Origin: Savagea sp.
Lineage (GTDB): Bacteria; Bacillota; Bacilli; Bacillales_A; Planococcaceae
Reading direction: 5' to 3'
Assembly: GCA_030152265.1 (NCBI GenBank)
Contig: JASLHQ010000015.1
Location: 1-5,282 of the forward strand
DNA length: 5,282 nucleotides
In this document: positions 1 to 5,282 of the stretch, piece after piece
Layout: every line of letters begins with the position of its first letter
How positions within the stretch are numbered: position 1 is the stretch's first letter
Program-made: the position numbers and the translations under genes
Notes under the pieces: model-generated
What the model was told of the DNA's origin: nothing
What the model saw: the letters and a program-made list of their open reading frames with translations, nothing else
The model's database searches: none

Positions 1-1280
1 GTAATTCCTTCCGCTACTGGAAAAGCGAGCCAAATAGCATCTGGGCCGAATAAAGTCGGCAAAATCCACAATCCAGGTAGTAAAAGAACGAGGCTTCGAC
101 TCATAATAATGAGTGTAGCGAACCGAATTTGTTCGATGGACTGATAAAACTCTGCATACACCATATTAACCCCTAAAAATAAATAACCGATGAAAAAGAG
201 TACAATTCCTTTTCGAGTAAATGCCGCAACTTCTTCATTTTGGATAGCGAATAAGTCGATAAATAAATCACTCGCTAGTGAGCCGACGAGGAAAGAGAAT
301 AGCCCGATACCGAATCCTGTTAAAACAGCAATTTTAACGAATGTTTGAAGTCGGTTAAACAATTTCGCTCCGTGATGATAGCTCGTAATCGGTTGCAGTG
401 CTGCACCAACTCCGATGAAAATCATAATGAAGACGGAATGGACGTAATTCACGACGGCGAAAGATGTAATGCCGAGTTCGCCTGTGAAATGTTTAAATGA
501 CATATTCGTCGCGACAATCATAATCGCTGCACTTCCTTCGACGATAAAGCTCGGTAAGCCGATCAAAAGCATCGACTTCACCGTCTGCCATTCGAGTCGC
601 CATGTAATGAATTTTAAATGATTTGTCGGTTTGCGGAAGTGGAGCAGTAAAACGAGTGTGCCGATAATCGTCGCAATGACGGTCGCCCACGCTGCACCTT
701 TCACTCCCCAGCCGAATTGGAAAATGAAAATATAGTTTAAAATAATATTTAAAATTGAATTGACGACGAGACCTGCAGTAGCAAGTACTGGATTGCCGTC
801 ATTTCGAATGAAAATGCTTAAAATATTTTCCAAAATATAAATGAGTCCCGCCACTAAAATGACGTGTAAGTAGTCGCGAACGAATGGATAAATTTCATCT
901 GTTGCCCCGAAAAAGTACGCCATTTGCTTTTCGAAAATTAAGCTGAACACGATAATGGCACTCGTGAGGAGTACAGCAGTCGTCACCGCTTGGCTAAAAA
1001 TAGACTGTGCGCGCTCACGTTCACCTCGGCCCATTGCGATCGAGAACATCGTCGCGCCTCCCATCCCAATCCATAAAGAAATCGATAATAAAATCGAATA
1101 TACAGGAACCGCGACGTTCACTCCGGCAAGTGCGCGTTCGCCAACTCCGTGACTGACGAATAGTCCATCGACTAAAATGTTAATCGCCATGAGCATCATG
1201 CCGAGTAATGACGGAATTAAATAAGATAAAAAGAGTCGCGACGGCTTTGTCGTACGAAGCTTTATTGTCGTTGTTGTCAT
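1..1280 (-). CDS. MATE-family multidrug efflux transporter (MepA/NorM-like), 3' end missing
   Basis: This is an integral membrane antiporter expected to export cationic drugs or other toxic compounds using an ion gradient. Reading from the ATG at 1280 gives 426 residues with no stop before the window edge. Family members are usually about 440-460 residues, so only the last part is missing. The protein is a series of hydrophobic helices in two homologous halves. Typical MATE landmarks are VDGLFVSHGVG near residues 37-47 in helix 1, RNDGNP at 159-164, then VNSILNIILNYIFIF and GVKGAAWAT at 192-200, and GAALQPITSYHHGA at 292-305 in the second half. The last visible stretch, GPDAIWLAFPVAEGI, is also typical. 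The start is supported by GAGGGTGA five bases upstream. The gene is divergent from a MerR-family regulator and has a MerR-type promoter, so drug-inducible expression is likely. The assignment to MATE is firm; the substrate and coupling ion are unknown. Confidence 0.93.
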   Translation of the reverse strand, partial: MTTTTIKLRTTKPSRLFLSYLIPSLLGMMLMAINILVDGLFVSHGVGERALAGVNVAVPVYSILLSISLWIGMGGATMFSIAMGRGERERAQSIFSQAVTTAVLLTSAIIVFSLIFEKQMAYFFGATDEIYPFVRDYLHVILVAGLIYILENILSIFIRNDGNPVLATAGLVVNSILNIILNYIFIFQFGWGVKGAAWATVIATIIGTLVLLLHFRKPTNHLKFITWRLEWQTVKSMLLIGLPSFIVEGSAAIMIVATNMSFKHFTGELGITSFAVVNYVHSVFIMIFIGVGAALQPITSYHHGAKLFNRLQTFVKIAVLTGFGIGLFSFLVGSLASDLFIDLFAIQNEEVAAFTRKGIVLFFIGYLFLGVNMVYAEFYQSIEQIRFATLIIMSRSLVLLLPGLWILPTLFGPDAIWLAFPVAEGI

Positions 1281-1285
1281 GTTGA

Positions 1286-1293
1286 TCACCCTC
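1286..1293 (-). promoter_or_regulatory. Ribosome binding site of the MATE gene
   Basis: On the minus strand GAGGGTGA lies five bases before the ATG at 1280. It matches the Bacillales Shine-Dalgarno AGGAGGTGA with one changed base, and it fixes the MATE start codon. Confidence 0.75.
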
Positions 1294-1313
1294 AAACTGA
1301 ATCGATTTGTTCA

Positions 1314-1343
1314 TTGAACTTTCTTCATGTTAAACGATATAGT
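1314..1343 (+). promoter_or_regulatory. Possible promoter of the MerR-family regulator gene
   Basis: TTGAAC at 1314-1319 and TATAGT at 1338-1343 are separated by 18 bp on the plus strand. The -10 matches TATAAT at five of six positions and the -35 matches TTGACA at four of six. The -10 falls within the palindromic operator, so the regulator could limit its own transcription. This is a consensus match only. Confidence 0.4.
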
Positions 1344-1357
1344 TACTATATAGTCAA
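1327..1357 (-). promoter_or_regulatory. MerR-type promoter of the MATE gene (19-bp spacer)
   Basis: On the minus strand a -35 element TTGACT (1352-1357) and a -10 element TAACAT (1327-1332) are separated by exactly 19 bp. Ordinary sigma-A promoters have about 17 bp. A long 19-20 bp spacer with a dyad inside it is the hallmark of promoters activated by MerR-family proteins, which untwist the DNA to realign the two elements. The predicted RNA start is near 1320, giving a leader of about 40 bases. A competing reading uses TTTAAC with a 17-bp spacer; it also matches the -10 consensus at four of six positions, so the assignment is probable rather than certain. Confidence 0.65.
1334..1354. promoter_or_regulatory. 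Palindromic operator for the MerR-family regulator
   Basis: The core ATATAGTTACTATAT at 1337-1351 is a perfect 15-bp palindrome around a central T. Continuing outward to 1334-1354 gives a 21-bp dyad in which nine of ten position pairs match. The core lies wholly inside the 19-bp spacer of the MATE promoter and abuts its -35, the usual position of a MerR-family operator. It also overlaps the likely -10 of the regulator gene, which would allow autorepression. Binding by the neighbouring regulator is inferred from position and symmetry. Confidence 0.7.
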
Positions 1358-1368
1358 GCAAATGATGC

Positions 1369-1374
1369 AGGAGG
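1369..1374 (+). promoter_or_regulatory. Ribosome binding site of the MerR-family regulator
   Basis: A perfect AGGAGG lies seven bases before the ATG at 1382, which strongly supports that start codon. Confidence 0.85.
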
Positions 1375-1381
1375 GATGTAA

Positions 1382-2200
1382 ATGAAGGATACAGGGCAGT
1401 TTTTTACGACGGGAGAATTTGCGAAAGCGTGCGGCGTATCGAAGCAGACGATTATTTACTATGACAAAATTGGTTTATTACAGCCTGATTTTATCGAAAG
1501 AAATCGCTATCGGTACTATTCGGTTCACCAATTAGAACGTTTTGCGGTCATCGATTTATTGAAGCGACTCGATACACCTTTAAAAGAAATTAAACAATTT
1601 TTGAATGAGAAAGAGTTAGACGAAGCGGTTCGTCTACTGGAAGAGAAAGAACAAGTCGTCTTTCGAAAAATGGAAGAATTGCGTGAGTTACAGCGCATTA
1701 TTCGTACGAAACGTTCGCTCATTCAAGAAGCTGGGCAAGTAGTGGAGGAAGTTTTTTTAGAAGAGATGGAAGAAGAATGTTTAATTATTAGTGAACCGAT
1801 CACCGCTACTTCAGAAAAAGAAATATCGGAACAAATTCAACAGTTCGCGCAATATTTTGTTCACAATGAGCGAGACGCAGGATATCCGATGAGTCGTTTT
1901 TTTTCGAAAGCGCAGTTCGAGGAAGGAGATTATTTAACAGGTGGACATTTTTACATTCGAGTAGAAGAACCAAAGACGAAAAATTCAGTTATGAAAGAAG
2001 CGGGGTTATATGCATGTACGTATCATGTTGGGGAGTATAACGCAGTGACAGAAGCGTATGAGCGCATTAAGCAATGGGTGAAAGAAGAGCAGTATACGGT
2101 AGTAGGTCAAGTGTATGAACAGTATATGCTCGATGAAATTATTTCGAGCAATACGGAGCAATATGTGACGAAGATGATGGTTCGCGTTAAGAAAATATAG
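1382..2200 (+). CDS. MerR-family transcriptional regulator with GyrI-like effector domain (BmrR-like)
   Basis: This is a cytoplasmic DNA-binding drug sensor of 272 residues, close to the roughly 278 of Bacillus subtilis BmrR. Residues 8-75 form the MerR winged helix-turn-helix: FTTGEFAKACGVSKQTI, then YYDKIGLL at 26-33, then the wing around NRYRYYS at 41-47. Residues about 76-125 are a charged, leucine-rich helix, the antiparallel coiled coil through which MerR proteins dimerise. Residues about 134-270 resemble the GyrI-like/bacterial transcription activator effector domain. They contain GLYACTYHVGEY at 208-219 and the C-terminal VYEQYMLDE segment at 244-252, whose Glu246 sits where related drug sensors carry an acidic residue contacting cationic ligands; that parallel is inferred from position. 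There is no cysteine pattern like that of metal-sensing MerR proteins. Divergence from a MATE pump with a 19-bp-spacer promoter suggests it activates the pump. The family is secure, the ligand unknown. Confidence 0.93.
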   Translation: MKDTGQFFTTGEFAKACGVSKQTIIYYDKIGLLQPDFIERNRYRYYSVHQLERFAVIDLLKRLDTPLKEIKQFLNEKELDEAVRLLEEKEQVVFRKMEELRELQRIIRTKRSLIQEAGQVVEEVFLEEMEEECLIISEPITATSEKEISEQIQQFAQYFVHNERDAGYPMSRFFSKAQFEEGDYLTGGHFYIRVEEPKTKNSVMKEAGLYACTYHVGEYNAVTEAYERIKQWVKEEQYTVVGQVYEQYMLDEIISSNTEQYVTKMMVRVKKI

Positions 2201-2234
2201 AGAGCATGTATTATATTTTGCGAGAGCGGTTGTA

Positions 2235-2255
2235 AATTTGCTGACGAAGCAAATT
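2235..2255. terminator. Weak hairpin between convergent genes, possible terminator
   Basis: AATTTGCT and AGCAAATT form a perfect 8-bp stem around the five-base loop GACGA. The hairpin lies between the convergent ends of the regulator gene and ilvA, where a two-way terminator is expected. The stem is AT-rich and neither strand has a proper run of T after it, so an intrinsic terminator is only a weak reading. The rest of the 97-bp gap shows only a 5-bp pair, AGCAG at 2260-2264 with CTGCT at 2286-2290. Confidence 0.3.
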
Positions 2256-2297
2256 GAAAAGCAGCATATCATCATGACAATTTTCTGCTAGTCATAC

Positions 2298-3590
2298 TTA
2301 AATTAAAAGTCCGAATAAAGAACTGTCTTTATTGACTTCTTTATAGGGGAAGCCATTTTCTTTCATTCGTTGAATTAAACTTTCGTAGTCTTCACGGCGT
2401 TTAATTTCGATGCCGACGAGACCAGGGCCATTTTCTTTATTGTTTTTCTTCGTATATTCAAAAGTCGTAATGTCATCGTCTGGACCGAGCACTTCGTCGA
2501 GGAATTGACGTAACGCCCCTGCACGTTGTGGGAAATCGACAATGAAGTAGTATAGTAACCCTTCATAGAGAAGCGATTTTTCTTTAATTTCTTGCATGCG
2601 GCCGATGTCATTATTTCCACCGGACACGACACAGACGACAGATTTTCCTTTAATTTTATCTTTATAAAAATCGAGAGCGGCAATCGGTAATGCTCCTGCT
2701 GGTTCGGCGATGATCGCATGCTCGTTATACATCGTTAAAATCGATGTACATACTTTCCCTTCTGGAACGACGACGATATCATCTACGGATTGAGCGATCA
2801 CTTGATGTGTCATTTCTCCAACGCATTGGACAGCTGCTCCGTCGACGAATTTGTCGATTTGTGGCAAGTTGACCGGTCCACCGTGAGCGAGTGCTGCTTT
2901 CATACTCGCTGCCCCTGCAGGCTCTACCCCGATAATTTTCGTTTGAGGAGAGACGTTTTTAATGTATGTTGATAAACCAGCGACTAATCCACCACCGCCG
3001 ACACTTGCGAAAATAAAGTCGAGCGGCTCGTCGATATCGTTCATCACTTCGACCGCTACGGTACCTTGTCCAGCAATAATGTCAGGATCGTCAAATGGAT
3101 GGATGAAAATTTGTCCGTGTTCTTCTGAATACGCCATCGCTTCTTTCGATGATTCGTCAAACGTATCGCCGACGAGAATAATTTCGACGAATTGGCGACC
3201 GAACATTTTCACTTGGTTAATTTTTTGTTTCGGTGTCGTTTGTGGCATGAAGATTTTACCTTCGATTTCAAGGTGCGCACATGCGTAGGCGACTCCTTGT
3301 GCATGGTTGCCAGCACTCGCGCAGACGACGCCATATTTGCGTGCCTCTTCTTCGATGCGTTTAATTTTGTAGTAAGCACCGCGCAATTTGAAAGAGCGTA
3401 CGTGTTGTAAGTCTTCTCGTTTAATGTAGATGTTACACTCGTACTGTTCTGAAAGCCGTTCGTTTTTTTGTAACGGTGTATGGCTGACGATATCTTTCAG
3501 TAGCTGATTGGCGATGAGTACGTCTTCTAATTGTAGCGGTGTTTTTTTCGCTACGTCTTCTGTTTCTTTGTTGGTTACTGAGTTCGTCAT
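2298..3590 (-). CDS. ilvA: Threonine dehydratase (threonine deaminase), biosynthetic, short ACT-like form
   Basis: This cytoplasmic PLP enzyme converts L-threonine to 2-oxobutanoate and ammonia, the committed step of isoleucine synthesis. The protein is 430 residues, close to the 422 of B. subtilis IlvA and shorter than the two-ACT-like-domain E. coli form. Fold-type II landmarks are KREDLQHVRSFKLRGA at 57-72 with the PLP Schiff-base Lys68, ASAGNHAQG at 91-99, the phosphate-binding SVGGGGL at 196-202, and SGGN at 323-326. Residues about 340-420 form the single ACT-like regulatory region (LYYFIVDFPQRAGALRQFLDEV and onward), expected to carry feedback control. The start at 3590 is chosen because TGGAGGT lies seven bases upstream. 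The same frame stays open to 3776, but that part is intergenic control DNA with no family resemblance. Catabolic dehydratases (TdcB) lack the C-terminal region. A CodY-like site upstream fits known Bacillus ilvA control. The gene stands alone, not in an ilv-leu operon. Confidence 0.95.
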   Translation of the reverse strand: MTNSVTNKETEDVAKKTPLQLEDVLIANQLLKDIVSHTPLQKNERLSEQYECNIYIKREDLQHVRSFKLRGAYYKIKRIEEEARKYGVVCASAGNHAQGVAYACAHLEIEGKIFMPQTTPKQKINQVKMFGRQFVEIILVGDTFDESSKEAMAYSEEHGQIFIHPFDDPDIIAGQGTVAVEVMNDIDEPLDFIFASVGGGGLVAGLSTYIKNVSPQTKIIGVEPAGAASMKAALAHGGPVNLPQIDKFVDGAAVQCVGEMTHQVIAQSVDDIVVVPEGKVCTSILTMYNEHAIIAEPAGALPIAALDFYKDKIKGKSVVCVVSGGNNDIGRMQEIKEKSLLYEGLLYYFIVDFPQRAGALRQFLDEVLGPDDDITTFEYTKKNNKENGPGLVGIEIKRREDYESLIQRMKENGFPYKEVNKDSSLFGLLI

Positions 3591-3597
3591 TGATAAA

Positions 3598-3604
3598 ACC
3601 TCCA
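3598..3604 (-). promoter_or_regulatory. Ribosome binding site that decides the ilvA start
   Basis: TGGAGGT on the minus strand lies seven bases before the ATG at 3590. An in-frame ATG at 3605 overlaps this site, and the more distant ATG at 3776 has no such support, so 3590 is the best start for ilvA. Confidence 0.85.
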
Positions 3605-3667
3605 TTGGATATGTAAAGATTACATAATAATAACATGAAAACATAAGAATTGAAATGAACTTATCTA

Positions 3668-3682
3668 AATTGTCCGTCAATT
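3668..3682. promoter_or_regulatory. CodY-like palindrome upstream of ilvA
   Basis: AATTGTCCGTCAATT matches the palindromic CodY consensus AATTTTCWGAAAATT at 11 of 15 positions, with both outer AATT arms intact. It lies about 80 bp upstream of the ilvA start, between ilvA and the divergent ABC-F gene. CodY represses ilvA in B. subtilis when branched-chain amino acids and GTP are plentiful, so the site is plausible. Four mismatches is within the range of real sites, but in AT-rich DNA it is also not rare by chance. I could not identify a convincing ilvA -10/-35 pair to show overlap. Confidence 0.4.
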
Positions 3683-3716
3683 TACAAAGTTGTGACGAAG
3701 CGAGTGAGAAAGTTTT

Positions 3717-3746
3717 TTGGCGAAAAGCGCTTTTTTCGTGTACGAT
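3717..3746 (+). promoter_or_regulatory. Possible promoter of the ABC-F gene
   Basis: TTGGCG at 3717-3722 and TACGAT at 3741-3746 are separated by 18 bp, each matching the sigma-A consensus at four of six positions. The implied RNA start is about 25 bases before the ATG at 3778, just enough to include the ribosome binding site. The match is moderate and unconfirmed. Confidence 0.3.
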
Positions 3747-3764
3747 AGAACGGACAATTAGTGA

Positions 3765-3770
3765 AGGAAG
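3765..3770 (+). promoter_or_regulatory. Ribosome binding site of the ABC-F gene
   Basis: AGGAAG lies seven bases before the ATG at 3778. It is a slightly weakened Shine-Dalgarno at normal spacing and supports that start. Confidence 0.65.
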
Positions 3771-3777
3771 TGGCAAG

Positions 3778-5282
3778 ATGAAACAGTTTCAAGTGTTGCA
3801 ACTGACAAAAACGATCGGGGAAAAAACATTATTTGAAAATATACAATTTACCATTCATTCGGGAGAAAAAATCGGAATCGTCGGCCAAAATGGAACAGGT
3901 AAAACGACGTTACTTTCAGTATTGGCGAATGAAGTAATTGCGGACGAGTATGAAAAGAAACATCCGAACGATTATACGATTCGTCTACTGACACAAGAAG
4001 ACCGTCTCGATTTAGATTTAACGATCATTGAGACTTTGTTCCAAAGCGATACGCCACTCATGCGTTTAAACTATGAATACGAACAAGTGACGCGCCAATT
4101 GAGCGAACATCCGACAGATGGAAAAATTCAACAGCGTTTTGCGGACATTCAGGCAGAGATGGATGCGCAAGGAGCTTGGGATATGAATACGCAAGCAAGG
4201 ACGATTTTATCGAAGCTTCATATGTTGGAGCCTGCGAAACGAGTGCGTGATTGTTCGGGAGGAGAGCGTAAACGGGTCGCGCTTGCGAAAGTGTTGCTTG
4301 AAGAAAGTGATTTATTGTTGCTTGATGAGCCGACGAACCATTTAGACATCGATTCGATTGAATGGTTGCAAACGTATTTACAACAGACGAAGCGGGCGGT
4401 GCTCTTCATTACGCACGACCGTTACTTTTTAGATGAAGTGGCGACGAAAATTTACGAGCTCGATCAAGGGAAATTGTACGAATACGAGGGAAACTATGCG
4501 GATTTTGTCACGCAAAAGTCAGAGCGAGAACAGCTTGCTGAACAGACCGCAGCGAAACAGCAAAACCGTTATCGCAATGAATTGAAATGGGTCATGCGTG
4601 GTGCGAAGGCACGATCTACGAAACAAAAAGCGCGCTTACAACGCTTCGATATTTTGAAAGACGATGTGTTAACGAAAACGCGGGAAACAGAACTTGAAAT
4701 GGCGGTCGCTTCGACACGTCTCGGAAAACAAGTGATTGAAATCGATTCGATTGCGAAATCATTTGGCGAACGCCAACTCATCGAAGATTTTTCAGCGCTT
4801 GTGAAACGGACAGATCGCATTGCGATTGTCGGACCGAACGGAGCAGGAAAATCGACTTTACTTAAAATGATCGCGGGGGAAGAGCAGCCTGACCAAGGAA
4901 CAATCACAATCGGTCAAACGGTGAAAATGGCGCATTTCCACCAACATATTCCGAATATGGATACAGATGAACGCGTCATCAATTACATTCGAGAAGTGTC
5001 GAACTCGATTCAGACTGCTTCAGGAGAACGTTTGTCAGCGACGCAAATGCTCGAGCGATTTTTATTCCCGAGCCACGTTCACGGTACGCCGATTCGCAAA
5101 TTATCCGGCGGTGAAAAGAAGCGACTCTTTTTACTTCGTTTATTAATGGAAGAACCGAACGTTTTATTACTCGATGAGCCGACGAACGATCTCGATATCG
5201 AAACGTTAACAGTACTCGAATCCTTTTTAGATACATTTGGCGGTGTCGTCATCGTCATCTCCCACGACCGCTACTTTTTAGA
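3778..5282 (+). CDS. ABC-F family ribosome-associated ATPase, Uup/YfmR-like, 3' end missing
   Basis: This is a soluble twin-ATPase protein of the ABC-F type, which binds the ribosomal E site and remodels stalled or non-productive complexes instead of transporting. The visible 501 residues hold both nucleotide-binding domains. Domain 1: Walker A GQNGTGKTT at 36-44, signature CSGGE at 159-163, Walker B LLLLDEP at 179-185, His213 of the switch loop. Domain 2: Walker A GPNGAGKST at 352-360, signature LSGGE at 442-446, Walker B ending LLLDEP at 463-468, His496. Both Walker B glutamates (184 and 467) are present. Residues about 240-315 form the charged interdomain linker that contacts P-site tRNA. 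There are no membrane segments. The linker sequence ELKWVMRGAKARSTKQKARLQRF (268-290) and GAWDMNTQARTILSKL in the first domain are characteristic of Uup rather than EttA. Uup/YfmR proteins are about 630 residues with a C-terminal coiled coil, which would lie beyond the window. B. subtilis YfmR helps EF-P relieve stalling at polyproline. An antibiotic-resistance ABC-F is less likely. Confidence 0.92.
   Translation, partial: MKQFQVLQLTKTIGEKTLFENIQFTIHSGEKIGIVGQNGTGKTTLLSVLANEVIADEYEKKHPNDYTIRLLTQEDRLDLDLTIIETLFQSDTPLMRLNYEYEQVTRQLSEHPTDGKIQQRFADIQAEMDAQGAWDMNTQARTILSKLHMLEPAKRVRDCSGGERKRVALAKVLLEESDLLLLDEPTNHLDIDSIEWLQTYLQQTKRAVLFITHDRYFLDEVATKIYELDQGKLYEYEGNYADFVTQKSEREQLAEQTAAKQQNRYRNELKWVMRGAKARSTKQKARLQRFDILKDDVLTKTRETELEMAVASTRLGKQVIEIDSIAKSFGERQLIEDFSALVKRTDRIAIVGPNGAGKSTLLKMIAGEEQPDQGTITIGQTVKMAHFHQHIPNMDTDERVINYIREVSNSIQTASGERLSATQMLERFLFPSHVHGTPIRKLSGGEKKRLFLLRLLMEEPNVLLLDEPTNDLDIETLTVLESFLDTFGGVVIVISHDRYFL

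Noticed and set aside
955..1152. Open frame of 65 codons on the plus strand inside the MATE gene
   Set aside because: It is antisense to well-conserved MATE sequence, has no ribosome binding site and resembles nothing; it is a shadow frame.
2006..2275. Open frame of 89 codons on the minus strand overlapping the end of the regulator gene
   Set aside because: Most of it is antisense to the GyrI-like domain, the composition is Cys/Ile/His-rich and untypical, and no start signal supports it.
3723..3736. AAAAGCGCTTTT palindrome followed by TT upstream of the ABC-F gene, terminator-like at first sight
   Set aside because: The perfect palindrome leaves no loop, so the real stem would be about four bp of mostly A-T pairs, and it falls within the likely promoter spacer of the ABC-F gene, not after a gene.
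3591..3777. T-box or other amino-acid-sensing leader upstream of ilvA
   Set aside because: There is no AGGGTGGNACCGCG-like T-box motif and no terminator hairpin with a T-run on the ilvA strand; the leader is too short for a normal T-box.
3591..3777. Attenuator or leader-peptide control of the ABC-F gene, as seen before antibiotic-resistance ABC-F genes
   Set aside because: No short leader frame with a ribosome binding site and no terminator/antiterminator pair is visible, and the protein looks like housekeeping Uup/YfmR.
4415..5281. Repeated DNA stretches in the ABC-F gene, such as GATGAGCCGACGAAC and CACGACCG-TACTTTTTA
   Set aside because: These encode the same Walker B and switch-loop motifs in the two homologous ATPase domains, so they are explained by the twin-domain architecture and are not a mobile or regulatory repeat.
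1..5282. Mobile element, prophage, CRISPR array, toxin-antitoxin or anti-phage system
   Set aside because: No transposase, integrase, tandem repeat array, tRNA or small paired genes are present; all four genes belong to ordinary chromosomal families with consistent base and codon use.

Overview
The window looks like chromosomal DNA from a low-to-moderate GC Gram-positive bacterium of the Bacillales. Strong AGGAGG-type ribosome binding sites, the short Bacillus-type threonine dehydratase, a Uup/YfmR-like ABC-F protein and a BmrR-like regulator all point there. Frequent TCG, ACG and GCG codons mixed with AT-rich intergenic DNA would suit an Exiguobacterium-like or related Bacillales genome, but I cannot fix the genus from the sequence alone.

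Layout: positions 1-1280 hold most of a MATE-family multidrug exporter gene on the minus strand, whose 3' end lies outside the window. A 101-bp divergent control region follows. Next, on the plus strand, is a MerR-family regulator (1382-2200) with a GyrI-like ligand-binding half. A short convergent gap (2201-2297) separates it from ilvA, the biosynthetic threonine dehydratase, on the minus strand (2298-3590). A 187-bp divergent control region (3591-3777) then leads to a plus-strand ABC-F ATPase of the Uup/YfmR type that runs off the right edge at residue 501.

The left half is a self-contained drug-response module: a MerR/BmrR-like sensor divergent from a MATE pump. The pump promoter has the family hallmark of a 19-bp spacer between -35 and -10 with a perfect 15-bp palindrome inside it, so the sensor very probably twists this promoter into activity when it binds a ligand. 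The right half is housekeeping. IlvA makes 2-oxobutanoate for isoleucine synthesis, and a CodY-like palindrome upstream suggests control by branched-chain amino acid and GTP status. The ABC-F protein acts on translating ribosomes.

I found no RNA genes, CRISPR arrays, insertion sequences or att sites, and no convincing undescribed system. The observations most worth following are in the two divergent control regions.
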